Of a stretch of 7,811 nt of DNA, positions 1 to 6,800 are shown in pieces (positions within the stretch are counted from its first letter, which is position 1; each line of letters begins with the position of its first letter). Position numbers and translations under genes: made by a program. The notes under the pieces are model-generated. The model was not told the origin of the DNA and did not search any database. It worked only from the letters and a program-made list of their open reading frames with translations. Source of the DNA: Clostridia bacterium (GTDB lineage Bacteria > Bacillota > Clostridia > Oscillospirales > CAG-382); contig JAGADB010000136.1 in the NCBI GenBank assembly GCA_017613815.1, positions 1 to 7,811 on the forward strand. Direction: 5' to 3'.

Positions 1-1
1 A

Positions 2-292
2 GTCGACAAGGAAGCCGGCCTCAAGGCGAAGTCCTACGTCGAGGCAATAGCCTTCGATCCCGAACCCGGCTCGGTATTCACCGGAAAAGTAACGAGACTT
101 ATGTCGTTCGGTGCGTTCGTTGAAATCGCTCCCGGCAAAGAGGGTCTGGTTCACATCTCAAAACTTGACAAGAAGCGCGTTGAAAAGGTTGAAGACGTCG
201 TTTCCGTCGGAGACACCGTAAAAGTAAAGGTGCTCGAAATCGACGATAAAGGAAGACTTAATCTTTCGAGAAAAGATGCGCTTGAAGAATAA
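2..292 (+). CDS. pnp: Polyribonucleotide nucleotidyltransferase (PNPase), C-terminal end only
   Basis: The window opens inside this gene, and 96 residues are visible in the frame starting at base 2. The first 20 or so residues (ending in VEAIAFDPEPG) match the end of the PNPase KH domain. They are followed by a complete S1 RNA-binding domain running from GSVFTGKVTRLMSFGAFVEI through GKEGLVHISKL to GRLNLSRKDALEE. This KH-S1 junction and the FDPEPG linker are characteristic of PNPase, the phosphorolytic 3'-5' exoribonuclease that degrades mRNA in the cytoplasm and works as a trimer. The internal ATG at 101 lies in the middle of the S1 domain and is not a gene start. The catalytic RNase PH domains lie outside the window. 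The gene is followed by an intrinsic terminator. Other S1 proteins are possible but fit the linker less well. Confidence 0.9.
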   Translation, partial: VDKEAGLKAKSYVEAIAFDPEPGSVFTGKVTRLMSFGAFVEIAPGKEGLVHISKLDKKRVEKVEDVVSVGDTVKVKVLEIDDKGRLNLSRKDALEE

Positions 293-350
293 TTGAAAAA
301 TCCAAAGCTGTGAAGTTTAGGACTTTTTGAAAAGATTGTTTCACAATTTT

Positions 351-382
351 CGGGGACGTCCTAAAAGGCGTCCCCGTTTTTT
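351..382 (+). terminator. Intrinsic terminator downstream of pnp, just upstream of the rluB-type gene
   Basis: The arms CGGGGACG (351-358) and CGTCCCCG (369-376) pair perfectly. Two further CC/GG pairs sit above a one-base bulge (T359), leaving loop TAAAA at 362-366. Six T residues follow at 377-382. This is a canonical rho-independent terminator for pnp. The downstream gene's Shine-Dalgarno starts three bases after the T-tract, so no separate promoter fits between the hairpin and that gene. Confidence 0.9.
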
Positions 383-384
383 GC

Positions 385-390
385 AAAGGA
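385..390 (+). promoter_or_regulatory. Ribosome binding site deciding the rluB-type start
   Basis: AAAGGA lies six bases before the ATG at 397. A second in-frame ATG at 418 would give the family-typical beginning MRLQKYVSDCG, but it has no comparable purine-rich site in front. The 397 start is therefore preferred. Confidence 0.6.
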
Positions 391-396
391 ATTATT

Positions 397-1122
397 ATGG
401 AAGAAAAAATTGAAAGCATGCGCCTTCAGAAATACGTTTCCGACTGCGGACTTATGTCAAGGCGCGCGGCGGAAAAGGAAATTGAAGCGGGATATTTTAC
501 GGTAAACGGAGAAGTCGCTTCAACCGGCATGAAAATAAATCCCTGCGAAGACGTCGTCGCGTACAAGGGCAAAATTTTGGAAAAAAATGCGAAAAAGTTA
601 TACGTCATGCTTTACAAGCCGCGCGGATACGTTACGACCATGAGCGACGAGGAAGGCAGAAAGTGCATTCCCGACCTTCTTTCCGACATACCGCAGAGGG
701 TTTACCCCTGCGGACGGCTGGATATGGATTCGGAGGGGCTTTTGATTTTGACAAACGACGGAGAAGTCGCAAACAAGCTCATGCATCCGAAAAATCACGT
801 GGAAAAGGTATATCACGTCAAGGTTGACACGGAAATTTCCCCCGAAAAGCTCTCGCTTCTGAATTCGTCGATGATTATCGACGGCTACCGCATAAAACCC
901 GTAAAAGTTACGATAATCGAGCGCAAGGAAGGCGCGACGATCTTGAAATTCGCGCTGTCCGAGGGCAGAAACCGTCAGATAAGAAAGATGTGCGAGCAAG
1001 CCGATCTTAAAATAATCCGCCTGAAGCGCGTTTCGGTCGGAAAGCTGAATATCGGCATGCTATCCTCCGGAAAATGGAAATATCTGAACTACAACGAGAT
1101 AAATTATCTCAAAAACCTGTGA
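397..1122 (+). CDS. rluB: RsuA/RluB/RluE/RluF-family rRNA pseudouridine synthase
   Basis: This 241-residue protein isomerises a specific uridine of ribosomal RNA to pseudouridine. An N-terminal S4 RNA-binding domain (about residues 8-55, RLQKYVSDCGLMSRRAAEKEIEAG) is followed by the catalytic domain from about residue 67. The catalytic aspartate is D109 in the GRLDMDSEGLLILTNDG motif. The C-terminal family motif EGRNRQIRKMCE is at 189-200. Length and domain order are normal for the single-S4 RsuA/RluB group. The exact target, a large-subunit site as for RluB or a small-subunit site as for RsuA, cannot be read from the sequence, so the symbol is a best guess. It heads a tight cluster with the GNAT-like and mscS-type genes, and the next start codon is only 12 bp after its stop. 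It lies directly behind the pnp terminator, with no promoter visible after the hairpin. Confidence 0.88.
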   Translation: MEEKIESMRLQKYVSDCGLMSRRAAEKEIEAGYFTVNGEVASTGMKINPCEDVVAYKGKILEKNAKKLYVMLYKPRGYVTTMSDEEGRKCIPDLLSDIPQRVYPCGRLDMDSEGLLILTNDGEVANKLMHPKNHVEKVYHVKVDTEISPEKLSLLNSSMIIDGYRIKPVKVTIIERKEGATILKFALSEGRNRQIRKMCEQADLKIIRLKRVSVGKLNIGMLSSGKWKYLNYNEINYLKNL

Positions 1123-1134
1123 TGAGGTGAAAAT

Positions 1135-1506
1135 ATGCTTGAAATGCGTCCCGTATACACTTCCTACGAGAGAGAGGAATACCTAAAGCCGTTCGGTCTT
1201 GTGCCCGAAGACGGAAAGACCGTCATCTGCGCAAGATACCCCGACAAATTCGTAGGCGCCGCGTACCTTTCGCAGGAAAACGAAAGCGCCGAAATACTGC
1301 TTCTGTCGCTTATCGACGGCTATGAGAACGACACCGACCTCTTTTTACTCGGAAAAGCGGCGTTAAACTTCCTCGACCTTCACGGCGCAAAGGCCGTCTT
1401 CTTCCCTGACGCGCCCGAATCCCTTGCGAAAAGGCTTGGCTTTACCAAAGGAGAAAACGGCGTTTATACGCTTTCTCTAAACAATTATTTCAATCACGAA
1501 CATTAA
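1135..1506 (+). CDS. Small GNAT-like (N-acetyltransferase-fold) protein, function unknown
   Basis: A 123-residue soluble protein. The pattern resembles a shortened GNAT fold. Strand-like segments GKTVICARYPDKFVGAAYLS (27-46) and AEILLLSLI (52-60) are followed by a helix, FLLGKAALNFLDLHGAKAVFF (70-90). The ending LAKRLGFTKGENGVYTLSL (97-115) is typical of GNAT proteins, where LGF is followed by a final strand. The acetyl-CoA pyrophosphate loop (R/QxxGxG/A) is not obvious, and the protein is shorter than the usual 140-170 residues. Acetyltransferase activity is therefore uncertain. The start at 1135 is supported by GAGGTGA at 1124-1130, which overlaps the end of the preceding gene's region. The gene sits 12 bp after the pseudouridine synthase and 23 bp before the mscS-type gene, suggesting cotranscription. 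The assignment is inference from fold pattern only. Confidence 0.6.
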   Translation: MLEMRPVYTSYEREEYLKPFGLVPEDGKTVICARYPDKFVGAAYLSQENESAEILLLSLIDGYENDTDLFLLGKAALNFLDLHGAKAVFFPDAPESLAKRLGFTKGENGVYTLSLNNYFNHEH

Positions 1507-1529
1507 ATTTCTACGAAAGGATATTTATT

Positions 1530-2408
1530 ATGGACGATACAATAAACGCCGTTGCCGAGATGACTGAAGAAGCGGTTACCGATACCACGAGTCTTCTGAC
1601 CGGCCTATGGACCTCAATAAAGGAGCTGGCTTCGGCTTACGCATTCAAATTCGTTATTGCACTGCTCATCGTTATTATAGGAATCAAGCTTTCAAGGCTG
1701 CTTATAAAATTCTTGAACAACGAAAAGCTTTTCAAAAGTCTTGACAGCACGGTAAAGCGCTTTTTATGCAGCATCATAAAGTTCATACTGTACGCCGTGG
1801 TATTCGTTTCCGCGGCGGCGGAGCTCGGCATTCCCGCAACGTCGTTCATCACGATCTTAGCGTCGTGCGGACTTGCAATAGGCCTTGCGCTTCAGGGCTC
1901 GCTTTCCAATTTTGCGGGCGGACTTATGATTCTTATATTCAAGCCGTTCAAGATAGGCGACTACATTGAGGTCGAAAACCGCATAGGCGTCGTACACGAC
2001 ATAAACATTTTCTACACGACCATTTCCGACATATCGACTCCCAACGTTCTCATCACCATGCCAAACGGCTCCATCTCAAACACCGTCGTAAAGGACATCG
2101 CCTCAAACGGACAGATTAGGCTTGACATAAACGTCGGCGCTTCCTACAAGTCCGACGTCGACAAGGTTATGAAAGCCCTTCGCGACCTCGCTTACAGCAA
2201 CGAAAAGGTATTAAGAGAGCCGGAGGTGCAGGTTATCATCACGAAATACACGACGAATTCCATTGATTATCAGGTGAGGTCGTGGGTGAAAATCGAGGAC
2301 TATTACAGCGTTATGTTCTACATAAACGAAAACATCAAAAAAGCCTTCGACAGGAACGGTATAATCATTCCGTTTGCGCAGACCGACGTTCACATTATTC
2401 AAGACTGA
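1530..2408 (+). CDS. MscS-family small-conductance mechanosensitive channel
   Basis: A 292-residue inner-membrane channel that opens under membrane tension and releases solutes during hypo-osmotic shock. Residues 1-35 are polar and probably extracellular. Three membrane segments follow: about 38-56 (FKFVIALLIVIIGIKL), 78-98 (FLCSIIKFILYAVVFVSAAAE) and the pore-lining TM3 at about 103-136. TM3 has the Gly/Ala-rich pattern GLAIGLALQGSLSNFAGGLMIL. The cytoplasmic MscS beta domain follows, with FKIGDYIEV (140-148) and LITMPNGSISN (174-184). The C-terminal alpha/beta domain ends in IIPFAQTDVHI, matching the family's IPFPQ signature. Length is close to the 286 residues of E. coli MscS. The start is supported by GAAAGG at 1515-1520. 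Third gene of the cluster with the pseudouridine synthase and the GNAT-like gene. Confidence 0.93.
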   Translation: MDDTINAVAEMTEEAVTDTTSLLTGLWTSIKELASAYAFKFVIALLIVIIGIKLSRLLIKFLNNEKLFKSLDSTVKRFLCSIIKFILYAVVFVSAAAELGIPATSFITILASCGLAIGLALQGSLSNFAGGLMILIFKPFKIGDYIEVENRIGVVHDINIFYTTISDISTPNVLITMPNGSISNTVVKDIASNGQIRLDINVGASYKSDVDKVMKALRDLAYSNEKVLREPEVQVIITKYTTNSIDYQVRSWVKIEDYYSVMFYINENIKKAFDRNGIIIPFAQTDVHIIQD

Positions 2409-2435
2409 CGGGAATTATTTATCAACAACTTAAAC

Positions 2436-2468
2436 GCCGTATTTTTGTGCAATTTTCACAAAATCGGC
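2436..2468 (+). promoter_or_regulatory. Imperfect hairpin / inverted repeat between the mscS-type and minD-like genes
   Basis: GCCG (2436-2439) pairs with CGGC (2465-2468). An AT-rich stem lies between them, ATTTTTGTG (2441-2449) with CACAAAAT (2457-2464), with one-base bulges. The core TTTTGTG (2443-2449) and CACAAAA (2457-2463) is a perfect 7-bp inverted repeat around a 7-base spacer. Only three T residues follow before GAAAAAA, so it is a poor intrinsic terminator. It may still mark the 3' end of the mscS-type transcript, or it may be a protein-binding site upstream of the next promoter. Confidence 0.4.
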
Positions 2469-2496
2469 TTTGAAAAAATTAAAATTGTAATACTTA

Positions 2497-2525
2497 TTGA
2501 CAATAATTGTATTTTTTGATATAAT
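2497..2525 (+). promoter_or_regulatory. Consensus vegetative promoter for the minD-like/mgsA-like unit
   Basis: A perfect -35 TTGACA (2497-2502) and perfect -10 TATAAT (2520-2525) are separated by exactly 17 bp. TG at 2517-2518 adds an extended -10. Transcription should begin near 2532, giving a leader of about 31 bases. The spacer starts within an 11-bp palindrome, ACAATAATTGT (2500-2510), a possible operator overlapping the -35 element. Confidence 0.9.
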
Positions 2526-2551
2526 ACACAGAGGAGAAGTTTTCATTTTTC

Positions 2552-2558
2552 GGGAGGA
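2552..2558 (+). promoter_or_regulatory. Ribosome binding site deciding the minD-like start
   Basis: GGGAGGA lies four bases before ATG 2563. A longer reading from TTG 2497 is impossible as a start, because that TTG is the first three bases of the -35 element and lies upstream of the predicted transcript. Confidence 0.85.
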
Positions 2559-2562
2559 TCGT

Positions 2563-3387
2563 ATGGCGCAGATTATTCTTGTTACTTCGTTCAAAGGCGG
2601 CGTCGGAAAGACTACCGTTTCCGCAAATCTTTCCTACTGTCTCGCCCAAAAAGCGAACAAGGTAATCGTCTGCGACTGCGACCTCGAATCGAGATGTCTC
2701 GATATGCTTTTCAAAATCAAAAAGCAGACGCTTTTCAACGTCTGCGACGTGATTGCCGAAAAATGCGCCGTGGAAAGCGCGCTTTGCGAAATCGAGAACT
2801 GTGAAAACTTAAAATTCATCCCCGCTCCCGCGTTTTACCCCGAGGCAATTCAGGATGAGAAGTCGGTCGATTTATTCACCGAGGAAGCGGTAGGAAGGTT
2901 TGTGGACAAGCTTTCGGAAATGGCCGATTACGTCATTTTCGACCTGCCGGCGCGTCCCGACGTGCTTTACAAGAAGTTGATACTCCGCGCAGACCTCATT
3001 CTCACGGTGTCTTTCCACACGGCAGTTTCGATAAGGGCCGCCGAAAAGACCGCTATTGCTATAAGCGAGATGTGCGAGAGCGAAAACAGGCGAGTTCCCG
3101 ACGTAAGGCTTATAGTAAACGCCTTTCATTCGGGCGGCGCAAAAAAAGGCAGCAACGCAGGGCTTTACGAGATACTCGAAAAAACGAAAATCCCGCTCAT
3201 AGGCGTTATTCCCTATGACGCGGAAATGGTAAAGCAGCAGGAAAAGGGAAATTTGGCCGACGAGTGCACTTCCCCGAAAAGCCACTTCTGGAACGCGATA
3301 AACAACGTCGCCGACAGAATAGAGGGCAGAAACGTAAGTCTCTTTAACAACGTAAACGTCGGTTACAGCAACAATAAACTGTTCTGA
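2563..3387 (+). CDS. MinD/ParA-like deviant Walker A ATPase (minD paralogue)
   Basis: A 274-residue cytoplasmic P-loop ATPase of the SIMIBI ParA/MinD group. Such proteins dimerise on ATP and position cell-division, chromosome or envelope machinery. The deviant Walker A KGGVGKTT is at 11-18 with both signature lysines (11 and 16). D38 and D40 in VCDCDLESRCLD match MinD's switch I region. The Walker B/switch II segment is YVIFDLPARPD with D127. The C-terminal half follows MinD closely (LILTVSFHTAVSIRAAEKT, then LIGVIPYDAEMVKQQEKG). Two points differ from a housekeeping MinD: the usual DxPAG reads DLPAR, and the C-terminus (NVSLFNNVNVGYSNNKLF) lacks a clear basic amphipathic membrane-targeting helix. 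No minC or minE is nearby. The start at 2563 is set by a strong ribosome site and the promoter just upstream. It is the first gene of a two-gene unit with the MgsA-like gene. Assignment to MinD-like is firm; the cellular role is unknown. Confidence 0.85.
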   Translation: MAQIILVTSFKGGVGKTTVSANLSYCLAQKANKVIVCDCDLESRCLDMLFKIKKQTLFNVCDVIAEKCAVESALCEIENCENLKFIPAPAFYPEAIQDEKSVDLFTEEAVGRFVDKLSEMADYVIFDLPARPDVLYKKLILRADLILTVSFHTAVSIRAAEKTAIAISEMCESENRRVPDVRLIVNAFHSGGAKKGSNAGLYEILEKTKIPLIGVIPYDAEMVKQQEKGNLADECTSPKSHFWNAINNVADRIEGRNVSLFNNVNVGYSNNKLF

Positions 3388-3415
3388 AAAGAACTTTCGG
3401 AAAGGAATACGCCAC

Positions 3416-3826
3416 ATGGAGATAGCGATCATTGCATCGGACAGAAAAAAAGAACTGATGATGGAATTTTGTCTGGCATACAAGGCAATTCTTTCAAAGC
3501 ACAATCTGTACGCAACCGAATCGACGGGAAAATACATTTCCGACGCGACCGGTCTTCGTATAGAATGCCTCATGCCCGGAAGCTCCGGCGGCATTGAGCA
3601 GTTATCGTCGCGCATTTCCTACAACGAAATCGACCTCGTGCTTTATTTCAGAAACCCGATGAACGCTCCCTACTACAACGAGGCGCAGCACAACCTGCTA
3701 AGGCTTTGCGACATATACAACGTTCCCGTTGCGACGAATATCGCGACCGCCGAAGCGCTTATCCTTGCGCTCGACCAGGGGTCGCTCGACTGGCGCGAGC
3801 TCGTCAATCCGAAATTTCACAAATAA
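3416..3826 (+). CDS. Methylglyoxal synthase (MgsA) homologue with substituted active site, probably non-catalytic
   Basis: A 136-residue MGS-like protein, essentially the length of Bacillus MgsA (about 137) and apparently alignable to it without gaps. MgsA converts dihydroxyacetone phosphate to methylglyoxal plus phosphate. Conserved parts include MEIAIIAxDxKK (1-12), LYAT (31-34), ISDATGL (41-47), LLRLCDIYNVPVATNIATAEALI (94-116) and LDxGxxDWRELV (119-130). Catalytic positions are changed. The His of AHD is S8. The TGTTG phosphate loop reads TESTG (34-38). SGPLGGDQQ reads PGSSGGIEQ (54-62), so the catalytic-base Asp is I60. DPLTAQPHEPD reads NPMNAPYYNEA (80-90), giving Asp to N80, His to Y87 and Asp to A90. 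D9 and K12 remain. The frame is open and family-like elsewhere, which argues for selection rather than decay. A GGAAAGGA site (3399-3406) precedes the ATG by nine bases. Cotranscribed with the minD-like gene (28-bp gap). Alternative: a ligand-sensing or structural MGS-fold protein. The comparison rests on remembered family sequences. Confidence 0.85.
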   Translation: MEIAIIASDRKKELMMEFCLAYKAILSKHNLYATESTGKYISDATGLRIECLMPGSSGGIEQLSSRISYNEIDLVLYFRNPMNAPYYNEAQHNLLRLCDIYNVPVATNIATAEALILALDQGSLDWRELVNPKFHK

Positions 3827-3842
3827 TTGATGAAAATGAAAT

Positions 3843-3880
3843 AAAAAAACCGCTTTTGCATTTGCAAAAGCGGTTTTTTT
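3843..3880. terminator. Bidirectional intrinsic terminator between convergent genes
   Basis: Perfect 10-bp arms CCGCTTTTGC (3850-3859) and GCAAAAGCGG (3864-3873) flank a four-base loop. Seven A residues lie before (3843-3849) and seven T residues after (3874-3880). It therefore works on both strands, ending the MgsA-like transcript from the left and the surface-protein transcript from the right. It occupies most of the 64-bp gap between their stop codons. Confidence 0.95.
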
Positions 3881-3890
3881 CGCCTTTAAT

Positions 3891-6800
3891 TTACTGATTC
3901 TGCGGGATATACGCCGCGTTCATTATAGCGGCGAACGCCCAGTGGTCTTTCGGCAGGTCTTCGTAATACTGTTCGAGCTCGCACTCGCTGTTGGATATGC
4001 CCGCGACTCTGTTAAGTATCGTTACGACCTCCGATCTTGCTATCGGGTTATCCGGTCTGAAATCGCCTTCGGGGTAACCTAAAATATATCCCTTTGCGAC
4101 GAAGGATTTTATTCTTCCTTCCGCCCAGTGTCCCGAAATATCCCAAAGGGAGACGTTTTCGTCATTGCTTTCGGGAAGTCCGAGCATTATGCCGACTATC
4201 TTTACGAATTCCGCTCTCGTTATGCCGTCGTTGCCCTTAAACGTGCCGTCGGGGTATCCGTTTATGATTCCCGCGCCCGCAAAAAGCGCAACCGTTTCCG
4301 CAAGCTCGCCCGAAAGGTCCGGGAAGGTTATTCTCTTTTCTACGCCCGTTATATCGAACAGTCTGTTGGTCATATCTATAACTTCGTATCTCGTCGCGTA
4401 GTCGTTGGGCCTTATATAAGGATAAGGCGACGAGGAAGAAATATATTTAATTGTCGAAGCGTCGGGTTTAAGCGTGATTTTCGCGGTTACCTCCGCTTCT
4501 TCCAGAAATCTGTAAGTAAATGCCGCAACGGTACTGTTGGTCATGCCGCTCTTTGCGGCGATCGCCCTTATTATCGTTCCGTTTTCGACAATCGGTATGG
4601 GCTGGCTGTAAATACGGCTTGACGTATTGGGGAAGCTTCCGTCGGTGGTATAATAAATTCTCGCGCCGAGGGTTGCGGTTGACAGCGTTACGAGCGTGCC
4701 TTTTGCGATTTCTCCCGACGGGATGTTCGCAACTACCGCGGACACCTGCTGCTGTACCACGGTGGAGCCGCCTCCGCCGCCGCCTGAGCTTCCTCCGCCG
4801 CCTCCGCCGCCGCTTACGTACGACGGGCCGCTCTTTTTGAACTTGGCTCTGTAATAGACGTCGGATCTTACCACGATGGTATACGGGTTTTCGTTGCTTA
4901 CCATTTTATCGTTCACGTCGAACCAGCCCTCGAAGAGATAGCCGTTATTCGGAGAAGCGACGAGTTTTACCTCTGTGTCGTAAGCATAGTCGCCGGGGCC
5001 TTTGGATATCGTGCCGCCCGTGTTGGGGGTAAGTCTTACGTTATAGGTGTCGGTCTCGCCTATTAATACCGTCTTTTCAAGAGACGCGCCGTCTATGACG
5101 AGTTCCTCGCCCTTTTCGTTCGTTACCTTTACGTTTACCGTTATCTTTATATTCTGATATTCCGCGTCGTCCGCGGCCTTGAACACTATCTCCGCTATTC
5201 TGCCGTTTATGACGCCGCTGTTCTTTTCGTTGAGCCAGCGCACGTTGACGGGAGACGCCTGATATTCGATGATATTGTCAAAGCCCTTTACAAGCTCAAG
5301 GTCCTTTACGCTTTCAACCCATAAATCTTCGCTTTCGCTTACTATGTCAAGCGTTATATTGGCAAAGTCATATCCGTTCTTCGCCTCGACGTACACCGAA
5401 GTTCTTCCTCCCGGAACGACTCTTGCGTTGTTTGCCGTAAATTCGGGGGCTACCGCGATAATATCGACGTAAGACGTAAGTCCCATCTTGGTCGTTGCGG
5501 TTATGGTCGCCTCGCCCGGCGTATGAACCGTGATATTTCCCTTTTTATCAACGCTTGCGACCTTGGTTTTCGACGATTTATACGTAATCGTATCGGAGTG
5601 GTCGAGCGGATAGATATAGACGTCGGGATTAAGCACTACTCCCGCGGACGTCGTTATCTCGTTTTTTAAGTATCTGAAGCTCGTTATCGCCTTGAATACC
5701 GTTACGAGATACGAGGTGGAGATTTCTTCGCTTTCGTTTGACGCGTAAATGGTTGTTGTACCTTCCGAAATGCCTTCAACCTTGCCGTCCTCATAGACCT
5801 TTGCTATCGTCGGGTCGGCGCTTCTGTATTTTACCGCGTCGGACGGTCTTTCGGGGTCGGTAATCGCCCTTACCGTCTTGTTTTTGCCGAGAGGCACGTC
5901 AATATTCGGCTCCTCGAACATTATGGACCTTATCGGGTTGTACCTTCCCTGCGCAAGCGTCTTTTCAAAAGTCTTTGTCGCCTGCGACAGCGCCTGTCTC
6001 TCGCGCAGCAGTTCGTCGTCGGTGAAGGCTTCGCCGCCGTCGGCTCTTATGAGTATTTCTCTTGCGTGTTCAAACGCCTGTACGAAGGTATCTATATACT
6101 CCTGCGTCGTCCATCTCTTTGACGCGGGCACGCTGTTTCCGTTCGATGCGGCTACAATCTCGCCGCTTTGTATTTTATTGTAGCAGTCCTGCTCCGACGA
6201 ATAGTAAACTCTGTAAAAGCTGAGAACGGAGCTCTTATACGCGGTATAGCCCTTTATGTAAATGTAGAATTTATCGTAAAAGCTCTTGTCTTTTTTGCTC
6301 GTTACGGTAATCTGGTATTTTACCGTCTCGTCTATCGCGGGCTTGTCGGGCGGATAGAATTTAACGCTCCTTCCCGCCTGCAGATTAACTTTTTCGCCCG
6401 CCTTGTCGTTTATCATCTTCGCGTACGTGAAATAATATTCGTCGGGCACGGCGTCTCCGTACTGGTCATAGGTTTTGGGCGCGATTTCATAGTATTCCGG
6501 CTCAAAAGCGCCGCCGTTTACGTCGTTCCTGAACATTCCGTCGAAATATTTCAAAAGCGAAGTGCTTTCGCCGTTCAAGAACACTTCGAGTTCCTCGGCT
6601 TCCGATTCGGCTCTTTCCACCGAGAAAACAACGTCTTTTCTGACGTCTCCGCTCTTTGCGACGAGCTTATACGTGCCTTCCGGAATATCCGCAAGCACGG
6701 TTACCGTCTCAAGTTCGCTGCTGACCAAATGAAATCCCGTTACCGGGTCTCCCGACTCGGTTTCTATGAGAAATTCTATGGGCTCTTCGGGTATGCTTTC

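Noticed and set aside
335..347. Short inverted repeat ATTGT-TTC-ACAAT upstream of the pnp terminator as an operator
   Set aside because: Only five base pairs, AT-rich, and not placed next to any recognisable promoter; too weak to call.
293..350. Promoter for the rluB-type gene between the pnp stop and the terminator
   Set aside because: TTGAAA-like -35 candidates exist, but none has a reasonable -10 at 16-18 bp, so no promoter is called.
598..999. 133-codon minus-strand open frame opposite the pseudouridine synthase gene
   Set aside because: It is a shadow of a well-supported catalytic domain on the + strand, with no protein motif of its own.
2872..3615. 247-codon minus-strand open frame opposite the minD-like and mgsA-like genes
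   Set aside because: It spans the junction of two clearly recognised + strand genes, has no homology signature, and lacks a convincing ribosome site.
4767..4813. CRISPR-like or mobile repeat
   Set aside because: The two repeat copies lie within a coding frame and simply encode a Gly/Ser linker; there is no spacer array or element boundary.
4128..4840. Overlapping + strand frames with Arg/Ser-rich translations opposite the SLH region and Gly linker
   Set aside because: The composition is an antisense artefact of GC-rich glycine codons and SLH coding sequence; no domain or ribosome site is seen.
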